A DNA stretch of 64,000 bases from Nonlabens marinus S1-08. Its GTDB lineage: Bacteria > Bacteroidota > Bacteroidia > Flavobacteriales > Flavobacteriaceae. Under the pieces are notes generated by a model. That model was not told the DNA's origin, ran no database searches, and worked only from the letters and a program-made list of their open reading frames with translations. Below are positions 61,873 to 64,000 of this stretch, one piece after another (the stretch's first letter is position 1; each line of letters begins with the position of its first letter). Location: the NCBI RefSeq assembly GCF_000831385.1, contig NZ_AP014548.1:620001-684000 (forward strand), written 5' to 3'. Made by a program: the position numbers and the translations under genes.

Positions 61873-62401
61873 TTTTATAGAAAATATCGTAAATCACGAT
61901 CCCTGCACAAACGGCGATGTTTAAACTGTGTTTAGTCCCATATTGATCCAATTCAATCACAGTATCACAAGCATCAACAACCGCCTGCTGAACACCTTTT
62001 ACTTCGTTTCCTAGAACTATCGCAACTTTAGAATTTTTATCTGGGCTGTAGTGAAATAAATTTTGAGAACGCTCGGCCTGTTCAATGGCACAGGTTTGAT
62101 ATCCTGCAGCATTCAGTTGTTGAACTACTTCTAGAGTATCTTCAACATATTCCCAGGCGACAGATTCTGTCGCGCCTAAAGCTGTTTTACGAATTTCCCG
62201 GTGAGGCGGCTGTGCGGTGATTCCGCATAGATAGATTTTTTCCACACGATAAGCATCGGCACTACGGAAAACGCTCCCGACATTATTCAAACTGCGAACG
62301 TTGTCTAGAACGATGATGAGTGGGGTTTTTTCGCTTTCGCGAAAGCGAACTGGCGACAACCGTTCTAACTCGTCATTGAGAAGTTTTCTTGTTTCAGACA
62401 A
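61856..62401 (-). CDS. TrmH-family tRNA/rRNA methyltransferase
   Basis: A 181-residue SPOUT methylase with the three knot motifs NVRSLNNVGSVFRSADA, VLGNEVKGV and SLNIAVCAGIVIYD. It should 2'-O-methylate tRNA or rRNA. Its 3' end overlaps the folK-dNK 3' end by 17 bases in convergent orientation. A perfect palindrome encodes VRFRES in the N-terminal arm, ahead of the conserved fold. Confidence 0.92.
   Translation of the reverse strand: MSETRKLLNDELERLSPVRFRESEKTPLIIVLDNVRSLNNVGSVFRSADAYRVEKIYLCGITAQPPHREIRKTALGATESVAWEYVEDTLEVVQQLNAAGYQTCAIEQAERSQNLFHYSPDKNSKVAIVLGNEVKGVQQAVVDACDTVIELDQYGTKHSLNIAVCAGIVIYDIFYKISPLR
62332..62347. repeat. 16-bp palindrome CGCTTTCGCGAAAGCG, copy 16
   Basis: A perfect copy inside the TrmH gene, encoding RFRES. 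Confidence 0.95.
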
Positions 62402-62412
62402 ATGAAATGCGC

Positions 62413-63414
62413 TTATAGATTTACCGCTGGGCAGTTACAGCTCCAACGATCTTTAGTACAAAGGAAATCGATCCCTAAAGTAATCTGGTGAAAGCCACCG
62501 CTGGCAAATTGTACATCGCCAAATTGCTGGCTATAGGTGTAACCGACGGTGAAGTTGTTGATTTTAGCTCCTAGAAACGGAGACAATAAGGATAAGTTTT
62601 GCTGTTGAACATCAGCTCCATTTTGGAATTCTGCCCCTTCAAAACTTTGTCTGTAGGAAGCTCCCATATAAAGAACTGTGGTTTCATTGAGGTCGTAAAA
62701 AGCTTTGGCATTCACATCTACAAATTGCTCTTTAGTTCTATTGGTTCGCTGGTAAAGTACGGAAGGTTCAAACTGCCAGTCTGATCCTTTTGGAGCAATT
62801 AAATAACCTGCGTTAGCAATCAAGCGCAGTTGGTCTGTACTCTCAAAACCTTCAGAGTATATTTCTCTATTTTGAAAAATCGCATTCTTGACGGTAGCGT
62901 GAAGGAAAAAGTCTTTGTACAAATAGGAAGCACCAATATCAATGTTGAAATAAGAGTCGCTCACTAGAACCCCTGTAATGATTGGGTCAAAATTGGTACG
63001 GTCAAAACTAGTTTCATCTAGACGACTTTGTACCATCCCAACGTTCATCCCAAAGGATACTCGATTCAAATCTTCATAACCACCACCCACTTGTAAGTGG
63101 TACGCATAGGATAAATAAGCTCCTGTTTGTGAATGATATCCATTTTTATCGTTGAAGACGATTGCCCCTATACCGCTGTTCTGCCCAACGCCTGTATTGA
63201 AACTAAGGGTTTGTAAGTTAGGAGCATCCTGTTGATCGAACCACTGTTGTCTTGCCGTTGCGCGCACTTTGCCACAATTAGCAGCACCTGCCATAGATGG
63301 GTGCAACAGGTACAAGTTGTCCATTAAGTAATCCTGATATACTGGAATTCCTTCTTGAGCGGTACTAAGTTGTACTGAGGCGAAAAGAATTATGAGTAGT
63401 AAAAAATGCTTCAT
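62413..63414 (-). CDS. PorP/SprF-family type IX secretion outer-membrane protein
   Basis: A 333-residue outer-membrane barrel with a signal peptide (MKHFLLLIILFASVQLSTAQ) and the PorP/SprF opening QDYLMDNLYLLHPSMAGA. The family serves gliding and type IX secretion in Bacteroidota, where SprF pairs with the adhesin SprB. No partner gene (a large repetitive adhesin) is adjacent, so it may be a paralogue. It starts 11 bases upstream of the TrmH gene and could be co-transcribed with it. Confidence 0.92.
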   Translation of the reverse strand: MKHFLLLIILFASVQLSTAQEGIPVYQDYLMDNLYLLHPSMAGAANCGKVRATARQQWFDQQDAPNLQTLSFNTGVGQNSGIGAIVFNDKNGYHSQTGAYLSYAYHLQVGGGYEDLNRVSFGMNVGMVQSRLDETSFDRTNFDPIITGVLVSDSYFNIDIGASYLYKDFFLHATVKNAIFQNREIYSEGFESTDQLRLIANAGYLIAPKGSDWQFEPSVLYQRTNRTKEQFVDVNAKAFYDLNETTVLYMGASYRQSFEGAEFQNGADVQQQNLSLLSPFLGAKINNFTVGYTYSQQFGDVQFASGGFHQITLGIDFLCTKDRWSCNCPAVNL

Positions 63415-63618
63415 TTATAAGTGGTCTAAGGCTTTAACGTGCTGATTATCGAAATGTTTTATCCGTAAACCAGTATTCTAATGAATCGCCGATTCAAATA
63501 TATCATATAAAGACAAGAAATGAGAGCAGATCACCTGATAGGGAATTTGGATTTCATTTTTAAATCTCGCTATAACCTAATCCTTTGCCTATTTTCTAGT
63601 AGTTCCTTGCTTCCTATC

Positions 63619-63626
63619 TATCTTTG
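63619..63626 (+). promoter_or_regulatory. -7 element TATCTTTG before the NifU-type gene
   Basis: An exact TAnnTTTG match 19 bases before the ATG. The rest of the 231-base gap from 63415 shows no other feature. Confidence 0.55.
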
Positions 63627-63645
63627 TAGCTGAAAATGAGATGAC

Positions 63646-64000
63646 ATGAGTGAACACCAAATTAAAGTGGTTCCTACCACTAATGAAGCAATTGTAAAAT
63701 TTGAAAGCAGTGAATTTCTAGTAAAAAATCACAGCTATGAATTTAAAAACATAGATGATGCTAAGCCGTCCCCACTAGCGCAGCAATTATTTTATCTGCC
63801 GTTTGTTAAAACGGTCTACATCGCTCAAAATTTTATTGCTATTGAGCGATATGATATTGTGGAATGGAATGACGTCCAGGATGAAGTAGCAGAGCAAATT
63901 GAGAAGTATCTAAATAGCGGGAAAGCCTTAATTCCTGAAGAAGCTGAAGCGAAAAAGACCGCAGTTACCGTTTATGCGGAGGCAACTCCCAATCCTGCTG
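63646..64000 (+). CDS. NifU/Nfu-type Fe-S scaffold, 3' end outside window
   Basis: The first 118 residues are visible and the frame runs off the window. The segment SSEFLVKNHSYEFKNIDDA, then SPLAQQLFYLPFVKTVYIAQNFIAIERYD, matches the Nfu N-terminal domain of Fe-S cluster carriers, which hand clusters to target proteins. The C-terminal CxxC-bearing NifU domain that would confirm the role lies beyond 64000. Confidence is high for the domain and moderate for the full role. Confidence 0.85.
   Translation, partial: MSEHQIKVVPTTNEAIVKFESSEFLVKNHSYEFKNIDDAKPSPLAQQLFYLPFVKTVYIAQNFIAIERYDIVEWNDVQDEVAEQIEKYLNSGKALIPEEAEAKKTAVTVYAEATPNPA

Noticed and set aside
1..64000. Insertion sequences, prophage, toxin-antitoxin or restriction systems
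   Set aside because: No transposase, integrase, phage structural gene, toxin-antitoxin pair or restriction-modification enzyme could be recognised in any frame.

Overview
The window is a stretch of chromosome from a member of the Bacteroidota, almost certainly a marine flavobacterium (Flavobacteriaceae; a Nonlabens- or Dokdonia-like organism is my best guess, made without any database search). The evidence is a PorP/SprF-type outer-membrane protein of the type IX secretion system, an OmpA protein with thrombospondin type-3 repeats, an IPExxxVDY-family protein in front of pyruvate kinase, a FolK-deoxynucleoside kinase fusion, GH3 and DUF2797 genes, and promoters carrying the Bacteroidota -7 element TAnnTTTG. 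It is mostly ordinary core genome, densely packed, with no insertion sequence, prophage, CRISPR array or rRNA.

Layout. 1-800: the 3' part of a curlin-repeat (CsgA-like amyloid) gene. 1060-4060 (minus): purN, rnhA, a voltage-gated-type potassium channel, a CYTH protein and an outer-membrane barrel, tightly coupled. 4195-8561 (plus): acpP-fabF-rnc, then IPExxxVDY-pyk, ending in a nine-copy heptanucleotide repeat at the pyk stop. 8908-14944: dinB (minus), a Rossmann protein, a PfkB kinase and a PurF-like enzyme (plus), a small lipoprotein, and superoxide dismutase (minus). 15068-24581 (plus): an AddA-like helicase-nuclease, kbl, ompA, an AddB-like nuclease and a hydrolase. 24582-24977: tRNA-Ala(GGC), two terminators and a duplicated tRNA 3' end. 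24978-26980: a MATE exporter, an unannotated 43-residue membrane peptide and queD. 27212-31953 (minus): a heme operon hemD-hemE-trkH-EI24-hemF. 31995-35093 (plus): a bestrophin-like fragment, a Crp-type regulator, yicC, gmk and nadD. 35163-38859: a lipoprotein, gpsA and an ALDH7-type dehydrogenase. 38910-50370: a phosphatase and AlbA_2 protein, lpxH, a PAS histidine kinase with its response regulator, recJ, a carboxymuconolactone decarboxylase family protein, a secreted protein, recQ, an RNA methylase and a cold-shock gene. 50430-52959 (minus): the feoA-feoB iron(II) uptake operon. 53065-63414: GH3, DUF2797, a lipoprotein behind a 13-base C tract, TPM, AsmA, a queuosine-precursor transporter, folK-dNK, a TrmH-type methylase and porP. 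63646-64000: the start of a NifU-type Fe-S scaffold.

Three signals cut across the genes. First, the perfect 16-bp palindrome CGCTTTCGCGAAAGCG occurs 16 times, with four more copies at one or two mismatches, about one per 3 to 4 kb, never twice in a gene, in coding sequence in all three reading frames and between genes. It is the strongest candidate here for an undescribed genome-wide system. Second, six genes have the -7 element only 3 to 5 bases before the start codon, which predicts leaderless mRNAs. Third, a poly-C tract lies between an upstream ATG and a lipoprotein gene so that losing one C would give the protein a complete signal peptide, a probable phase-variable switch now in the OFF register.

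Three points of gene content also stand out: folK has no canonical start codon, the tRNA-Ala gene has a 17-bp duplicate of its 3' end nearby, and a leader peptide with its own promoter precedes queD. All functional calls come from reading motifs and family knowledge; no searches were run.
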